Notes under the pieces: model-generated
Database searches by the model: none
What the model saw: the letters and a program-made list of their open reading frames with translations, nothing else
What the model was told of the DNA's origin: nothing
Shown: one piece after another, positions 48,201 to 58,364 of the stretch
Numbering within the stretch: position 1 is the first letter of the stretch
How the letters are laid out: the number at the start of each line of letters is the position of its first letter
Translations under genes and position numbers: made by a program
NCBI RefSeq assembly: GCF_900111735.1
Contig: NZ_FOHW01000003.1
Span: forward strand, 129,983-193,982
From: Pseudomonas graminis
Lineage (GTDB): Bacteria > Pseudomonadota > Gammaproteobacteria > Pseudomonadales > Pseudomonadaceae
DNA length: 64,000 bases
Direction of reading: 5' to 3'

Positions 48201-51200
48201 ATCAGTTGCACCGGTGACGGCACGCGACGCATCACCACCTGACGCTGCACGCCGCTTTCCAGGCCGTGAAACGCCGTGCGCAACGCCGGGTGGCGCTGCA
48301 CCACTTGCTGCCAGGCGTACTTGAACGCGTCGAAATCCACGTTGGCCCCGACGTCGTACTGGTCCTGCATCAGGTAGATGCCGTTGCCCTGCTCCAGCAA
48401 GCTGTGCAGCAAAATGCCCTGCTGCATCGGCGCCAGCGGCAGGATGTCTTCGATCTCCCGCGCGGGGATGCCCAGCGCGTCGAGCTGGGCCTGATTCAGG
48501 CCGGCCAGGGGGAAGTCCGACGGCGTCAGGCCGGCATTGGTTTCGTCGCCGCAATGGGCGATCAGCTGCAGCAACTGCGCTTCGTACAGTGCGACCAGTT
48601 GCCTGATGCTGTCGCGGCTGAAGCGTTCGCGGCTGAAGGTCCAGTCCAGCTGCAACTGGCCGTCGCGGACTTGGCCGTCCACCGCCAAAGCATTGGCCAG
48701 CGGCCCTTGGGGGTCACGCAGATTGTTCGGCGTGCGGCTCGACAGTGAGAACAGCGCGCCCTCGCTGTCGTCAAAACGGCCGAGGTAATTAAAGGTCACA
48801 CCCTGGCCGATCAGCTCCGGCAAATTCGCGCCAGCCAAGTGCTTCAGTAGTCCGTAGCCGAGGCCTTTCTCCGGCACGCCGCGCAGGCTTTCTTTAACAG
48901 CCTTGAGGGTAGCGACCGCGTCATCCGCTGCGTCCAGCGCCAGCGGGTACAGGCTGGTGAACCAGCCGACGCTGCGGCTCAGGTCCAGGTTGCCAGTGGC
49001 GTCCTCGCGGCCATGGCCTTCGAGGCTGATGACGTGGCGACGGCGACCGCTCCACTGCCACAGCGCCTGGGACAATGCCGCCAGCAGCAGGTCATCGATG
49101 CGTGTGCGATACGCCGCCGGGGCTTCGCTGAGCAGGCGACGGGTGTTGAGCGCGTCGAGGCTCAGGTGCAGGGTTTCGCTGTCGCCGACCCGGCTTTCCA
49201 CCGACGCATCGCCGGGCAGGATGGCGTCGGCAGCGTTCAGCCCCTGCCAGTACGGCAGTTGTTGTTGCAGCTCAGGGCTGCGCGCCAGGGTGCTCAACGA
49301 CTGCGACCAGGCCTGGAAGCTGGCGGTTTTGTCGGCCAATGCCACGCTCTTTCCAGCCGCCAGTTGGCGGTAAGCCAGCTGCAGATCTTCCAGCAACACC
49401 CGCCACGACACGCCGTCCACGGCCAAGTGATGGATCGCCAGCAGCAACCGCGCCTCGCCCGACGGCAGGCGCGCATGGACCACCCGCAGCAGCGGACCGG
49501 TGTCGATGTTCAGGCTGCGTTGGGCTTCGTCGTTGAGCGAATCGAGATCGTCTTCGCGGCTCAGCTCGCAGGTCCACAGCACGCGCTCGGCACTTTCGCT
49601 GTCACGGTAACGCTGCTGCCACTGGCCTGCATCGTTCTGATGGAAGCTCAGGCGCAGGCTGTCGTGGTGAGCCAGCACGGCGGCGAGGGCCTGTTGCAAC
49701 CGCGCGGTGTCCAGTGCTTGGGGCACGTCGAGCAGCAGCGACTGGTTCCAGTGCTGACGCTGGGCGACCGGCAGGCTGAAGAAGCGCGCCTGAATCGGCG
49801 TCAGGGCAAACTCGCGGGGTGCAACGGCTGCCGTAACAGGCGCGGCTACAGGTTTGGCTTCGGCCACCGTGGCGACCTGGGCGAGTTCGGCGATGGTCTG
49901 TTTTTCGAACAACTGCTTGGGCGTCAGGCGAATGCCCTGACGCCGGGCACGGGCGATGATCTGCAGGCTGAGGATCGAGTCGCCGCCGAGGGTGAAGAAG
50001 TTGTCGTGACGGCCCACCGCCACAACGTTCAACGCCGCTTGCCACAGTGCGGCGAGTGCGGCTTCGACCCCTTCGTGGGGCGCTTCGAAATCTTCGGACG
50101 TTGTGGTCGGCGTCGGCAGCGCGCTGGCGTCGAGCTTGCCGTTGGCCGTCAGCGGGAAGGCATCGAGGGTCAGGATGTGGCTCGGGACCATGTAGTCCGG
50201 CAGGCTCTGGGCCAATTGCGCGCGCAGCGCCTCGCCGTCTACCGATGCGCCATTGATCACTAGTACATGGGCGATCAATTGGCCGCGATCATCGACACGG
50301 ACATGGGCGTCACGCAGGCCGTCAAGCTGGCGCAGCCGCTGGGCGATTTCACCCAGGGCCACGCGGTAGCCGCGCACCTTGACCTGATCGTCGGCGCGGC
50401 CGAGGAACTGAATCTGCCCGTTGGCCAGCAAGCGCGCGCGGTCGCCACTGCGGTAGAGACGCCCACCGTTACCGCTCGGATCCGGAATAAACGCCGCAGC
50501 AGTCATGGCCGGACGCTGGTGATACCCGCGCGCCAAGCTCGGCCCGCCGATGTACAGCTCGCCGACGTCGCCCTGCACCACCGGTTGCAGCTGGTCGTTG
50601 AGAATCAGCGCCACGGCGTTAGGGAGCGGGCGGCCGACGGGCACGCTGTCGCCAGTCGACTCGCCAAAGGCCTCACTGCTCAGCACGCCCACGGTGGTTT
50701 CGGTCGGCCCATAGTGATTGATGACCCGGCAGCCAGGCTTCAGGCGCTTGATCTTTGCCACCAGCTCCCACGGCAGCGCATCGCCGCCGAGGATCAGCGC
50801 ATGTTCGGGCAGCACATCGGCCGCATTCGTCGCCTGCAACAGGCCGTTCAAATGGGTCGGCACGATCTTCAGCACGCCCACACTGTGCTCGGCCATGTAA
50901 GCGGCGAACCGGTCGGCGTCATTGGTGCGGTCGGGGCTGATCAGGTGCAGCGAACGCGCCGAGCACAGCGCGCCGAACAGCACGGTGTGGCCCAGATCGG
51001 CACCGACGGTGGAGACCATGGCCATGCAGGCCTCGGGCGCCAGATCAAGACGGGCGAGCAAGCCCTGCACGTAATCAGCCAGGGCGCCGTGGCTGATGAC
51101 CACCCCTTTCGGCGTGCCGCTGGTGCCGGAGGTGTAGATCAGGTACGCGGCCTGATCGGAGTGGGGTTGCAGGTTCAGGGCTTGAGCAGGCTGTGCTCGC

Positions 51201-54200
51201 CACGCGGCATCGGCAGCCATGGTGATGACGTCGCCATGGAAGTCACCCGGCGCCGCCACATCGCTGATCAACCCGCTTGCGCCGCTGTCCGCCAGCACAA
51301 ACGCCTGACGCTCGGCCGGCCATTTCGGGTCCATCGGCACAAACGCGGCGCCGCTCTTGAGCACCGCCAGCAGGCCGACGACGAACTCCAGCGAGCGCTC
51401 CAGCAGAATGCCGACGCGGCTTTCCACGCCCACACCGGCCTGTCGCAGGTGCTGTGCCAATTGATTGGCCTGGGCGTCGACCTCGGCAAAGCGGGCGCTG
51501 CGCTGTTCGTCTTGCAGGGCCAGACGATTCGGTTGTGCGCTGACGCTGGCATTCCACAGGCTCAGGACATCGGTGGCCGGGAACGTCACGGATTCAGCAG
51601 CGATGGAGGAAAGCTCGGCGCCGATTTGCAGATCCGCCAGACTCACCTGAGGTTGGGCCACCACTTGCGCGCAGATGCGCAACAGGTCACCCGCAAGACC
51701 GGCGATACGCGGTTCGTCGAACAGGTCGCAGGCGTAGGTGAACACCGCATGAATGCCGTCAGCCTCGTCGGTGATGTCCAGCCCCAAGTCGAAATGCGCC
51801 GAGTAGTCGTCGAGCTGGTTGACGTCCATGCGCACGCCGGCCATTTCAACGTTGTGCGGCAGCGGAAACTGCTGAGTGAATTTCACCTGGCACAGCGGGT
51901 TGTGGCTGAGGTTGCGCGACACGCCGAGGGCTTCGACCAGTTGCTCGAATGGCAGGTCCTGATGGTGTTGCGCACCCAGTGCGGTATGACGAACCGCCTC
52001 GATCAGCGTGCTGAACGACTGCTGCGGCGACACCTCGCTGCGCAGCACCAGGGTGTTGACGAACAGGCCAATCAACCCTTCGGATTCAGTGCAGGTCCGC
52101 CCCGCCACCGGCACGCCGACGCGCAGGTCGGTCTGGCTGCTGTAACGCTGCAACAGGGTTTTGTAGGCGGCGAGCATGACCATGAACAGGGTCGCGCCGT
52201 GGCGACTGGCGAGATCGCGCAGGCCCTGGCTCAAGTCGCGGTCGAGGGCAATGGCGTAACGGGCGCCGCGATGGCTTTGCTGGGCGGAACGCGGACGATC
52301 GGCAGGGAGATTCAAAACGGTCTCGGCATCACCCAATTGCTCACGCCAGTAGGCCAGTTGGCGCTGCCCTTCCCCGCCGGCCAGCCGCGCGCGCTGCCAG
52401 GCGGCGAAGTCGGCGTATTGAATCGGCAGCGGCGGCAACGTCGGATCTGCACCCTGTGCGTGGGCGCTGTACAGCGCAGCGAATTCCTTGAGCATGACTT
52501 GCACCGACCAGCCATCGGCAATGATGTGGTGCAGCACCAGCACCAGTTGCTGCCGATCCGCCGCCAACCGCACATTGAGCACGCGCCACAACGGGCCGTT
52601 CTGCAGATCCATCGGCTGCTCGACGGCCGCTTTGGCGAGTTCGGCCAACGCTGCCTGCGGATCGGTGTCCTCGCTCAGGTAATGACGTTCGATCAGCACG
52701 AGGGCCGGCGCGTGAATGCGCTGCACCAGCTTTTCGTTGGCGTCGATGGCGAAGGTGGTGCGCAGGCTTTCGTGGCGGGCGGCCAGGTCGTCAAGGCTGC
52801 GTTGCAGCGCGGCGTCGTCCAGCGCGCCGTTGAGACTGAGCTGGCCGCACAGGTGATAGGCGCTGCTGTCCGGCTCCAGTTGCGCGAGGAACCACAGGCG
52901 CTGCTGGGCGAAGGATTGCTCGGGATCGCTGTCACGGGAAATGCGCGGCACGCCCGCAGAGGCTTCGGCACTGCGGCCATGGGTAGAGAGGTACGCGGCG
53001 ACGTGGGCGTTGAAGGCGCCGAGGGTCGGATGCTCGAACAGGTGGGCGGGCTCAAGTTTTAGGCCCAGCTCGCTGTTCAAGCGCGACAGCACTTGCACCA
53101 CGCCGACCGAATCACCGCCACGGGCGAAGAAGTGATCGGCGGCATTCAGGTCGCTTTTGCCGAGGACCTCCTGCCACGCGGCCAGGACTTCCGGCAGCAA
53201 AGGCGAAGCCTCAACCGAGACGTCCGCGCTGTCAGCATCGAGCAAACGCCCGTCCTGCCAGATCGCGAAACTGTCGAGGCTGCCGTTCTGCCAGCCACTG
53301 CGGCAGGCGGAACGTTGCAGCTTGCCGCTGGTGGTCCGCGGCAGTGCGCCCGGCTCCAGCAGCACGATGACTTTCGGCGCCACCAGAAACAGCTCGGACA
53401 CGGCGTCGCGTACCGCATCGCAGATCATCGGCGGCTTCATCAGGCGGCGCACGTTGCGGCTGATTTCCAGTGCCAGGCCGACGCCTTCGACGCCCTGCTC
53501 GTCCGTCACCGGGAAGGCGGCGATGCGCCCGCGACGCAGCAGCTCCACGCTCTTCTCCAGCGCCTGTTCGATGTCCTGGGGGTACAGGTTCTGGCCGTTG
53601 AGGATGATCAAATCCTTCAAACGACCGGTGATGAACAGCTCGTTGTCGCTGGCAATGCCCAGATCGCCGCTGCGCAACCAGCGCTGGCCGTCTTCCTCGA
53701 CGAAGGTCTGCGCGGTGGCTTCGGCATTCTGCCAATAGCCCTGGGCGACGCTCGGTCCGGCAATCCAGATCTCGCCGACGTGGCCGGACGCGAGTGGCTG
53801 CAGCGTCGCCGGATCGACAATGCGCAGGTCGTGATCGGGCCGGCACCAGCCGCACCCTGGCAGACGGCTGCTGGAATTCTGATTGGCGAAAACCGCCTCG
53901 GCGGCGTCCCCGGCGGCCAGTTGGCTGCCGTCAAAAGGCTTGATGCCGAACGGCCTGTCGCGCTCGGCGGCGCTGACATACAGCGTCGCTTCAGCCAGAC
54001 CGTAGCTCGGGGTCAGGGCGCGGCGGTTGAAACCGGCAGGCTCAAAGTGCTCGCTGAAGGCATCCAGGGTGGCAATGCGGATCGGCTCGGAGCCGGAAAA
54101 CGCCAGGCTCCAGCGATCCAGCACGAGGCCTTTCACGGCGGCGGGCTTGATCCGCTCGACGCACAGGCGATAGGCGAAGTCCGGGCCGCCTGAGAAGGTC

Positions 54201-54985
54201 CCGCCGTACTGACTCATCGCTTCCAGCCAGCGCGCCGGCCGGCCGAGGAAATAGTTCGGCGACATCAGCGTCAGCGTGCCGCCGTAGTACAGCGGCAACA
54301 GCAGACCGCACATCAGCCCCATGTCGTGGTACAGCGGCAGCCAGCTGACCCAGCTTTCCGACGCGGGGTCCGAGATGAAGTGCCGGGCCATGGCGATTTC
54401 GTTGGCCATGAGGTTGTCGTGGGAGACCATCACGCCTTTCGGTGCGCTGGTGGAGCCCGAGGTGTATTGCAGGAAGGCCAGCGACGCGGTGTCGATCAGC
54501 GGCGCCTGAAACCCTGGGTGGCCGTCGCTGATCTCCTCGACTGCCGCGAAACGCCCGCCAGCGGGCATGAACGGCTGCAGCAGGTGCTGAAATTTATCCA
54601 GATCTTCACGCCGCCCGAGGACCATCTGCGGCGCAGCGTCGTGGAGGATGCCGGTCAGCCGGTCAAGGTGCGTCTGCCGGTTGTATTCGGGGGCGAAGGC
54701 CGGCACGGCGATGACCTTGGCGTACAAACAGCCGAGGAACGCCGCCGCGTAATCGGCGCCGGTCGGCAGGATCAGCACGCACCGCTCGCCGCCCTGCGCA
54801 CCGAGATGCTGCTGCAGGCAGGCGGCAATCGAACGCGCCTTGGCATCCAGCTGGGCGTAGGTGGTCAGCAGCGGCGGCTGGTCCTCGTGGACGATGTGTC
54901 GAAGGGCAATCCGGTCCGGCTGGGTCTGCGCATAAAAGCCCACCAGTTCGGGAAAATGCGCGGCCTGATCTCGTATGGATTTCAT
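45251..54985 (-). CDS. Siderophore NRPS, loading FAAL-ACP then C-A-T-E and C-A-T
   Basis: The 3244-residue first NRPS opens with a fatty-acyl-AMP ligase (residues ~1-580; [25 protein letters not shown]) and an acyl carrier (GGDSV ~623), so the product is N-acylated. Module 1: C (HHIIADG ~822), A (~1120-1640; ADLGHT, pocket D-L-T-K-I-G-H-V-G, essentially the Asp code), T (GGDSI ~1667), E (HHLAVDG ~1853, EGHGRE ~1992). Module 2: C (~2180-2620) in which HHxxxDG reads HHALIDA, A (~2838; pocket D-I-W-E-L-T-A-D-D = Dab), T (GGHSL ~3178). The start at 54985 has AGGTGA 6 bp upstream; an ATG at 55009 in the same frame lacks one. Predicted order: acyl–D-Asp–Dab, with Asp beta-hydroxylated in trans by the SyrP-like enzyme. 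Confidence 0.95.
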   Translation of the reverse strand: MKSIRDQAAHFPELVGFYAQTQPDRIALRHIVHEDQPPLLTTYAQLDAKARSIAACLQQHLGAQGGERCVLILPTGADYAAAFLGCLYAKVIAVPAFAPEYNRQTHLDRLTGILHDAAPQMVLGRREDLDKFQHLLQPFMPAGGRFAAVEEISDGHPGFQAPLIDTASLAFLQYTSGSTSAPKGVMVSHDNLMANEIAMARHFISDPASESWVSWLPLYHDMGLMCGLLLPLYYGGTLTLMSPNYFLGRPARWLEAMSQYGGTFSGGPDFAYRLCVERIKPAAVKGLVLDRWSLAFSGSEPIRIATLDAFSEHFEPAGFNRRALTPSYGLAEATLYVSAAERDRPFGIKPFDGSQLAAGDAAEAVFANQNSSSRLPGCGWCRPDHDLRIVDPATLQPLASGHVGEIWIAGPSVAQGYWQNAEATAQTFVEEDGQRWLRSGDLGIASDNELFITGRLKDLIILNGQNLYPQDIEQALEKSVELLRRGRIAAFPVTDEQGVEGVGLALEISRNVRRLMKPPMICDAVRDAVSELFLVAPKVIVLLEPGALPRTTSGKLQRSACRSGWQNGSLDSFAIWQDGRLLDADSADVSVEASPLLPEVLAAWQEVLGKSDLNAADHFFARGGDSVGVVQVLSRLNSELGLKLEPAHLFEHPTLGAFNAHVAAYLSTHGRSAEASAGVPRISRDSDPEQSFAQQRLWFLAQLEPDSSAYHLCGQLSLNGALDDAALQRSLDDLAARHESLRTTFAIDANEKLVQRIHAPALVLIERHYLSEDTDPQAALAELAKAAVEQPMDLQNGPLWRVLNVRLAADRQQLVLVLHHIIADGWSVQVMLKEFAALYSAHAQGADPTLPPLPIQYADFAAWQRARLAGGEGQRQLAYWREQLGDAETVLNLPADRPRSAQQSHRGARYAIALDRDLSQGLRDLASRHGATLFMVMLAAYKTLLQRYSSQTDLRVGVPVAGRTCTESEGLIGLFVNTLVLRSEVSPQQSFSTLIEAVRHTALGAQHHQDLPFEQLVEALGVSRNLSHNPLCQVKFTQQFPLPHNVEMAGVRMDVNQLDDYSAHFDLGLDITDEADGIHAVFTYACDLFDEPRIAGLAGDLLRICAQVVAQPQVSLADLQIGAELSSIAAESVTFPATDVLSLWNASVSAQPNRLALQDEQRSARFAEVDAQANQLAQHLRQAGVGVESRVGILLERSLEFVVGLLAVLKSGAAFVPMDPKWPAERQAFVLADSGASGLISDVAAPGDFHGDVITMAADAAWRAQPAQALNLQPHSDQAAYLIYTSGTSGTPKGVVISHGALADYVQGLLARLDLAPEACMAMVSTVGADLGHTVLFGALCSARSLHLISPDRTNDADRFAAYMAEHSVGVLKIVPTHLNGLLQATNAADVLPEHALILGGDALPWELVAKIKRLKPGCRVINHYGPTETTVGVLSSEAFGESTGDSVPVGRPLPNAVALILNDQLQPVVQGDVGELYIGGPSLARGYHQRPAMTAAAFIPDPSGNGGRLYRSGDRARLLANGQIQFLGRADDQVKVRGYRVALGEIAQRLRQLDGLRDAHVRVDDRGQLIAHVLVINGASVDGEALRAQLAQSLPDYMVPSHILTLDAFPLTANGKLDASALPTPTTTSEDFEAPHEGVEAALAALWQAALNVVAVGRHDNFFTLGGDSILSLQIIARARRQGIRLTPKQLFEKQTIAELAQVATVAEAKPVAAPVTAAVAPREFALTPIQARFFSLPVAQRQHWNQSLLLDVPQALDTARLQQALAAVLAHHDSLRLSFHQNDAGQWQQRYRDSESAERVLWTCELSREDDLDSLNDEAQRSLNIDTGPLLRVVHARLPSGEARLLLAIHHLAVDGVSWRVLLEDLQLAYRQLAAGKSVALADKTASFQAWSQSLSTLARSPELQQQLPYWQGLNAADAILPGDASVESRVGDSETLHLSLDALNTRRLLSEAPAAYRTRIDDLLLAALSQALWQWSGRRRHVISLEGHGREDATGNLDLSRSVGWFTSLYPLALDAADDAVATLKAVKESLRGVPEKGLGYGLLKHLAGANLPELIGQGVTFNYLGRFDDSEGALFSLSSRTPNNLRDPQGPLANALAVDGQVRDGQLQLDWTFSRERFSRDSIRQLVALYEAQLLQLIAHCGDETNAGLTPSDFPLAGLNQAQLDALGIPAREIEDILPLAPMQQGILLHSLLEQGNGIYLMQDQYDVGANVDFDAFKYAWQQVVQRHPALRTAFHGLESGVQRQVVMRRVPSPVQLIDLSHLSRDAAEAELDDLLNSEREQGFDFARAPLLRLRLIKFGEADFRIVQSHHHALIDAWCRGLMLTEFFAHYRAFLDGRQVSLPPARPYRDFLAWLAEQDEAMSRDYWRNALAGFTDVTPLPYRHSPQGDSQMRDVTLALGVEQTVKLAEQARQHRLTANTFVQAAWALLLMRHADRDEVLFGVTVAGRPTELEGIEGALGLFINTLPLRIRRPGMGASALDLLNALQGQNADMRQHEHLSLADIQLLADTPRGQPLFDSLFVFENVPLGAEVQQAVNEYRINPLANRTHTNYPLTVVLLPGESLQLQLTYDSRHFNDADMGTLVSHFRRLLTQLIDNPQQTLSQLQILEHNEREQLLAQGLGPVQKHWYDISYLERFEARVLAHPAQEVARCQGQSLSYRELNRQANRIGHGLIAAGVQGDDVVALFAPRGLPLLSMIVGAFKAGAGYLALDDRHPAGRSARMLVSSAAPLLLTPRECLRQVEAIVALAERKPRVLVLEELLTAADESADENPGRYATAEQLAYVIYTSGSTGEPKGVMVNQRGMLNNQMSKLPYLRLGEGDVIAQTAATGFDISVWQFLTAPLFGGRVEILPDAVVQDPQRLLEEVAANQVSVLECVPAVIDAMLAVAPQRLDALRWLLPTGEALTTDLAARWFARYPEVPLVNAYGPAECADDVALHTLTAAPALNANMPIGRPTDNNCLYVLDSNLQLAAPGVVGELYIGGVGVGRGYAARPGLTAERFLPDPFGETGARLYRSGDLARWNADGALEYVGRADFQVKIRGQRIELGEIENLLLAQPSVHDAVVSAQPTAHGPQLVAYVVAEAQQALSSDVLKSALAQTLPAFMVPAHVVVLAQMPRNANGKLDRKALPAPSLEERVFEAPQGEREEVLAELWRSLLKVEQVGRHDNFFELGGHSLLATRLLSRIRERLGVSIPLAQAFEATTVAAQAALIDTLQGQTLTLDRLDALDELMNELEESN

Positions 54986-55040
54986 TCTTTCACCTGTTTG
55001 TATCGGCAAGGCTCAACCCGCAGGCAGCGCAACGGCGGCC

Positions 55041-55052
55041 CACAACGTTGTG
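55041..55052. other. Palindrome/hairpin between pvdA and the first NRPS
   Basis: CACAACGTTGTG is a perfect 12-bp palindrome in the 128-bp gap between the hydroxylase stop and the NRPS start. Flanking GCGGCC (left) and GGCCGC (right, ~55068) can pair as an outer stem. It could be an operator, an mRNA-stability hairpin or a partial terminator; nothing here decides which. Confidence 0.35.
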
Positions 55053-55113
55053 AGAAAAGAGTGGGTGGCCGCTGACGACCACCGCTGTGACGGACTTTGT
55101 TTGCTGCCCGGAC

Positions 55114-56460
55114 CTAGCGCGCCAGCTTGAGAGCCACGCGCGGTTCGGTCTGCGCCTGCAACGCCCCCTGAGCAGAGCGCGCCGAACACGGTTGCGCCTG
55201 GTCACCGAAGATCGATTCGACGACTTCCTGGGAACGGATCGCCAGCACCGACAACAGCGTGTCGCTCAAGCCATGGCTGTCTTCGCAGCAACCCTGCAGG
55301 AAGATGCCCGCTTCGCTGCCGGGGGCCAGGGGCAAACGATAGTGACGGTCGACGTTGGCGCCCTCGATGTATTGCTGAATGCCCGAGAGCAGTTCCAGGT
55401 GATAGTCGCGGCGGTAACCGGTGGCGAGCACCACGACGTCGAAGGACTCGCTGTGCATCTGGTCATGGGGCGCGTCCCGCAGGAACAGTTCGATGCCGTC
55501 GGCGGCCACTTCGGCGTGGACCACTTCGCGGTTGGTGAGCATGCGGTGACGCTCTTCGCCGCGCACCTTCTGCTGGTACATGCGCTGGAAAATCGTCTCG
55601 ATCAGGTCGGTGTCGACCACCGAATAGTTGGTGTTGCGGAACTCGTCGAACAGCGCGACGCGACGTTCCTGGCTGTGATTGAAAATGGTGTCGGTGAACG
55701 ACGGGTTGAAGATCTGATTGACGAAGGGGCTGTCATCGGACGGCTTCAGCGCGCTGCCGCGAATCACCAAAGTGGCCTCGACGTTGTCGAAACGCGAGGC
55801 CAGGTCTTCGAAGATTTCCGCTGCGCTCTGACCGCCGCCGACCACCGCCACGCGCACCGGGCCGGGACGGTTGGCGAGAAGTTTCTCGATGCCGCCGCGA
55901 TAGCCGGCAGAGTGCAGCACGCGAGGATCTTCAAGACCGTCGAAGGCCGCCGGCGACTGGGGAATGCCGCCGATGCCGAACACCAGATTGCGCGCGCGAC
56001 GACGGGAGATTTCACCGCTCGCGTCCCGGGACAGCACGTCCATGGCGACAAAGCGGCCGTCTTCGAAATGCGGTTCCACCGACATCACTTCGGCGCCGTA
56101 ATGGGCCTGTTCATTGAAGTGCGACGCCGCCCAGGTCAGGTAATCGGTGTACTCCTCGCGGGTCGGAAAGAAAGTCTTCAGGTTGATGAAGTCCTGCAGA
56201 CGGCCGCGCTCGTTGAGGTAGTTGACGAAGGTGAAACGGCTGGCCGGATTGCGCAGGGTCACCAGGTCCTTGAGGAAGGAAATCTGCATGGTGGAACCGT
56301 CGATCAGCATGCCTTCGTGCCAGTTGAACGCCGGCTTTTTCTCGAGGAAACACACGTGGGGCGCCAGACCGCTGCGCTGGGCATGCTCCTTGGTGGCAAT
56401 GGCCAAAGCCAGGTTCGACGGGCCGAAACCGATGCCGATGAAGTCGTAGACGAGTTCCAT
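55114..56460 (-). CDS. pvdA: L-ornithine N5-monooxygenase (PvdA-like)
   Basis: The 448-residue flavin- and NADPH-dependent enzyme hydroxylates the side-chain nitrogen of L-ornithine, the first step to the hydroxamates. The FAD motif GIGFGPSNLALA is at residues ~9-20, the NADPH motif VVGGGQSAAE near 230, and the late ATGY motif (VVLATGYRRDYH) near 375, as in PvdA. The ATG at 56460 has GAGGGAAG just upstream. It heads the NRPS–aminotransferase operon behind an ECF-type promoter and a Fur-like box, and its product feeds the PvdF-like formyltransferase in the neighbouring operon. Confidence 0.95.
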   Translation of the reverse strand: MELVYDFIGIGFGPSNLALAIATKEHAQRSGLAPHVCFLEKKPAFNWHEGMLIDGSTMQISFLKDLVTLRNPASRFTFVNYLNERGRLQDFINLKTFFPTREEYTDYLTWAASHFNEQAHYGAEVMSVEPHFEDGRFVAMDVLSRDASGEISRRRARNLVFGIGGIPQSPAAFDGLEDPRVLHSAGYRGGIEKLLANRPGPVRVAVVGGGQSAAEIFEDLASRFDNVEATLVIRGSALKPSDDSPFVNQIFNPSFTDTIFNHSQERRVALFDEFRNTNYSVVDTDLIETIFQRMYQQKVRGEERHRMLTNREVVHAEVAADGIELFLRDAPHDQMHSESFDVVVLATGYRRDYHLELLSGIQQYIEGANVDRHYRLPLAPGSEAGIFLQGCCEDSHGLSDTLLSVLAIRSQEVVESIFGDQAQPCSARSAQGALQAQTEPRVALKLAR

Positions 56461-56558
56461 GCTTCCCTCTCGTAAGGCGCGATGCGCGATCGACTCCGGC
56501 AGGCCGCACGACCACGTCGTTGGCGCCGGATGGCAGTTCACGCGCATCAAAAATGTTT

Positions 56559-56577
56559 AAGACTGATTCTCATTAAC
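56559..56577 (-). promoter_or_regulatory. Fur-like box upstream of pvdA
   Basis: On the minus strand GTTAATGAGAATCAGTCTT matches the 19-bp Fur consensus at 14 positions. It lies directly downstream of the CGTC element of the ECF-type promoter (56580-56604), about 100 bp before the PvdA start. Placement over the transcription start would let Fur block that promoter directly. Confidence 0.55.
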
Positions 56578-56579
56578 AT

Positions 56580-56604
56580 GACGACTGAGGCTGACGGCTG
56601 TTTA
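56580..56604 (-). promoter_or_regulatory. ECF-type promoter of the pvdA–NRPS operon (TAAA-N17-CGTC)
   Basis: On the minus strand ACTAAA (ending at 56601), N17 and CGTC (56583-56580) form the element pair used by PvdS/OrbS-type sigma factors. It shares the leading ACTAA, the TCGTC end and the exact spacing with the promoter before mbtH. It starts 20 bp beyond the exporter stop codon and points to pvdA. Confidence 0.7.
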
Positions 56605-56624
56605 GTCCCGGTCGCCGAAAATTC

Positions 56625-58319
56625 TTACAACGCCTCGACTGTTTTCATCTGGTAGGCGGCGCCGATCTCTTCCACCGCGTCGCGGCTGGCGTTTTCACGA
56701 CGATCACCCTGCAGCTCGCTGAGCTGGCCGGCCTCCATCTTCACCAGGCGGTCGGCGAGGTCGAAGTACTGGTCGTCGTGGCTGATGGCGAACACCGTGA
56801 CGCCGGCCTTTTTGAACATCGGCAGCAGCTCGCGGTAGAAAAAGCGGCGGAACAGCGGGTCCTGATCGGCGGCCCATTCGTCCAGCAGCAGAATGTCGCG
56901 CTTCTCCAGCAACGCCAGCATCAGTGCCAGGCGCTTGCGCTGCCCCTGGGAAAAACGCGTGTCGAGCAGGTGCCCGTCGGCGAGTTGCACCTTGTGCTTC
57001 ATGTGCAGTTTTTCCAGCCAGTGCTCGACGTCAGCGACATCGGCGTTCTGCCCATCGGGCCCGAGCAATTGAGCGAACAGGTGGAAGTCGGTGAACACAC
57101 TGGCGAACAGCTGACGGTAGGCCAGCCAGTCGTCCGAACCGATGACCTGGCCGTCGATCAGGATCGCCCCCGCTGAAGGTCGATACAGGCCGCTGAGCAA
57201 GCGCGCCAGGCTGGATTTGCCGCTGCCGTTGCCGCCCATGAGGAACACGGTTTCGCCCCGGCGCAGGGTGAGGTTGACCGGGCCGACATCAAAACCGGGC
57301 TCGTCGCCCTGGGGCGCATAGTGGTATTCGACATCACGCAGTTCGAGGGTCTGCCAGTGGCCGGCTATGTGGCTTGGGGCGACGTCAAAGCTTTCGTGGT
57401 GTTCGGCCAGCGCCAGCGACTCGACTTTATCCAGCGCCACGCGCCCGGAGATCTGCGCCGGAATCGCTGCCACCGCCAGCACCAGCGGCGTGCGCATGAA
57501 CAGGACGGTCAGCGCATAGGTGGCCGCTACTTCCGTCGGCGCCCAGCCCAGGCCGTTGGCCAGGTAGAACGCCAGGCCGATGGTGCCGAGGACCATGATG
57601 TTGGCCCAGTTGCTGGCCAGGCCGTGATACCGGTCAGCCAGGGTGAAATGCTCGCGGTAGCGCCGGGCGGCGACGTCGAAGGTTTCTTCGTACAGCCGGC
57701 GCGCGCGGTCGCGGTTGAGGGTCAGCTCCTTGCGCCCGTCGATCACCCCTTGATAGCTCTGATAGAGCTTGTCTTCGGACTCACGCAATGCCCGAATGTG
57801 CGCGTTGAGTTTGCCCACCAGCAGCCAGCCCACCCCCAACGTGAACGCCATCCAGCACAGCGTGGTGATGAACAGCGACGGCGAAAGCCAGGCCAGGTAA
57901 CTGAACGACGCGACGCTGAGCACCGAGCCGTAGATCAGGTCCGGCAGTTGCACGAAGGCCATGGTCACCGCGCGAATGTCGCTGGACAGGCTGGCGAAGA
58001 TCTTCGCCCCGCCGATGGATTCGATCCGCTCGATGTTGGTGTCCAGCAGGCGCTTGACCATCACCCGGCGCAGGCCGTAGACGAACCGGTGGCCCAGCGC
58101 GGTCAGCGACAGCGAGGCCCCGGACGCCAGCGCCAGCAGCACGGCGAGCATCAGGCCGAACTGCCACAGCGCGGTGCCGAGGCCGTCGTGACTGCTGATC
58201 ATGCGTTGGTTGACGAAGGCAATCACGCCGACGCTCAACAGCCCGCTGCTGACGCTCAGCAGCAGCACCAATGCAAGCGGCCAGCGGTATTGCTGGAAGA
58301 CCAGACGAATTAATTTCAT
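56625..58319 (-). CDS. PvdE/SyrD-type peptide ABC exporter
   Basis: The 564-residue fused ABC transporter has six N-terminal membrane helices (~10-310) and a C-terminal ATPase (~330-550). Walker A is GGNGSGKS, the signature loop is the divergent RFSQGQRKRLAL, and Walker B is ILLLDEWAADQDP. This is the cyclic-peptide exporter family (PvdE, SyrD, OrbE), which moves siderophore or lipopeptide precursors from cytoplasm to periplasm. It begins 45 bp after the ECF sigma gene, with CCGGAG upstream, so the two form an operon. It is the only evident exporter for the NRPS product; an outer-membrane step would need genes elsewhere. Confidence 0.93.
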   Translation of the reverse strand: MKLIRLVFQQYRWPLALVLLLSVSSGLLSVGVIAFVNQRMISSHDGLGTALWQFGLMLAVLLALASGASLSLTALGHRFVYGLRRVMVKRLLDTNIERIESIGGAKIFASLSSDIRAVTMAFVQLPDLIYGSVLSVASFSYLAWLSPSLFITTLCWMAFTLGVGWLLVGKLNAHIRALRESEDKLYQSYQGVIDGRKELTLNRDRARRLYEETFDVAARRYREHFTLADRYHGLASNWANIMVLGTIGLAFYLANGLGWAPTEVAATYALTVLFMRTPLVLAVAAIPAQISGRVALDKVESLALAEHHESFDVAPSHIAGHWQTLELRDVEYHYAPQGDEPGFDVGPVNLTLRRGETVFLMGGNGSGKSSLARLLSGLYRPSAGAILIDGQVIGSDDWLAYRQLFASVFTDFHLFAQLLGPDGQNADVADVEHWLEKLHMKHKVQLADGHLLDTRFSQGQRKRLALMLALLEKRDILLLDEWAADQDPLFRRFFYRELLPMFKKAGVTVFAISHDDQYFDLADRLVKMEAGQLSELQGDRRENASRDAVEEIGAAYQMKTVEAL

Positions 58320-58364
58320 GGATGACTCCGGGCAGTGAAAACGGGGGACATGACGCGGCGATGC

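Noticed and set aside
29300-55000. Long plus-strand open frames (up to ~1645 codons) antisense to the NRPS genes
   Set aside because: High GC third positions keep the antisense frame open. The products are His/Gln/Arg-rich without domains, lack ribosome-binding sites, and the minus strand carries unmistakable NRPS domains.
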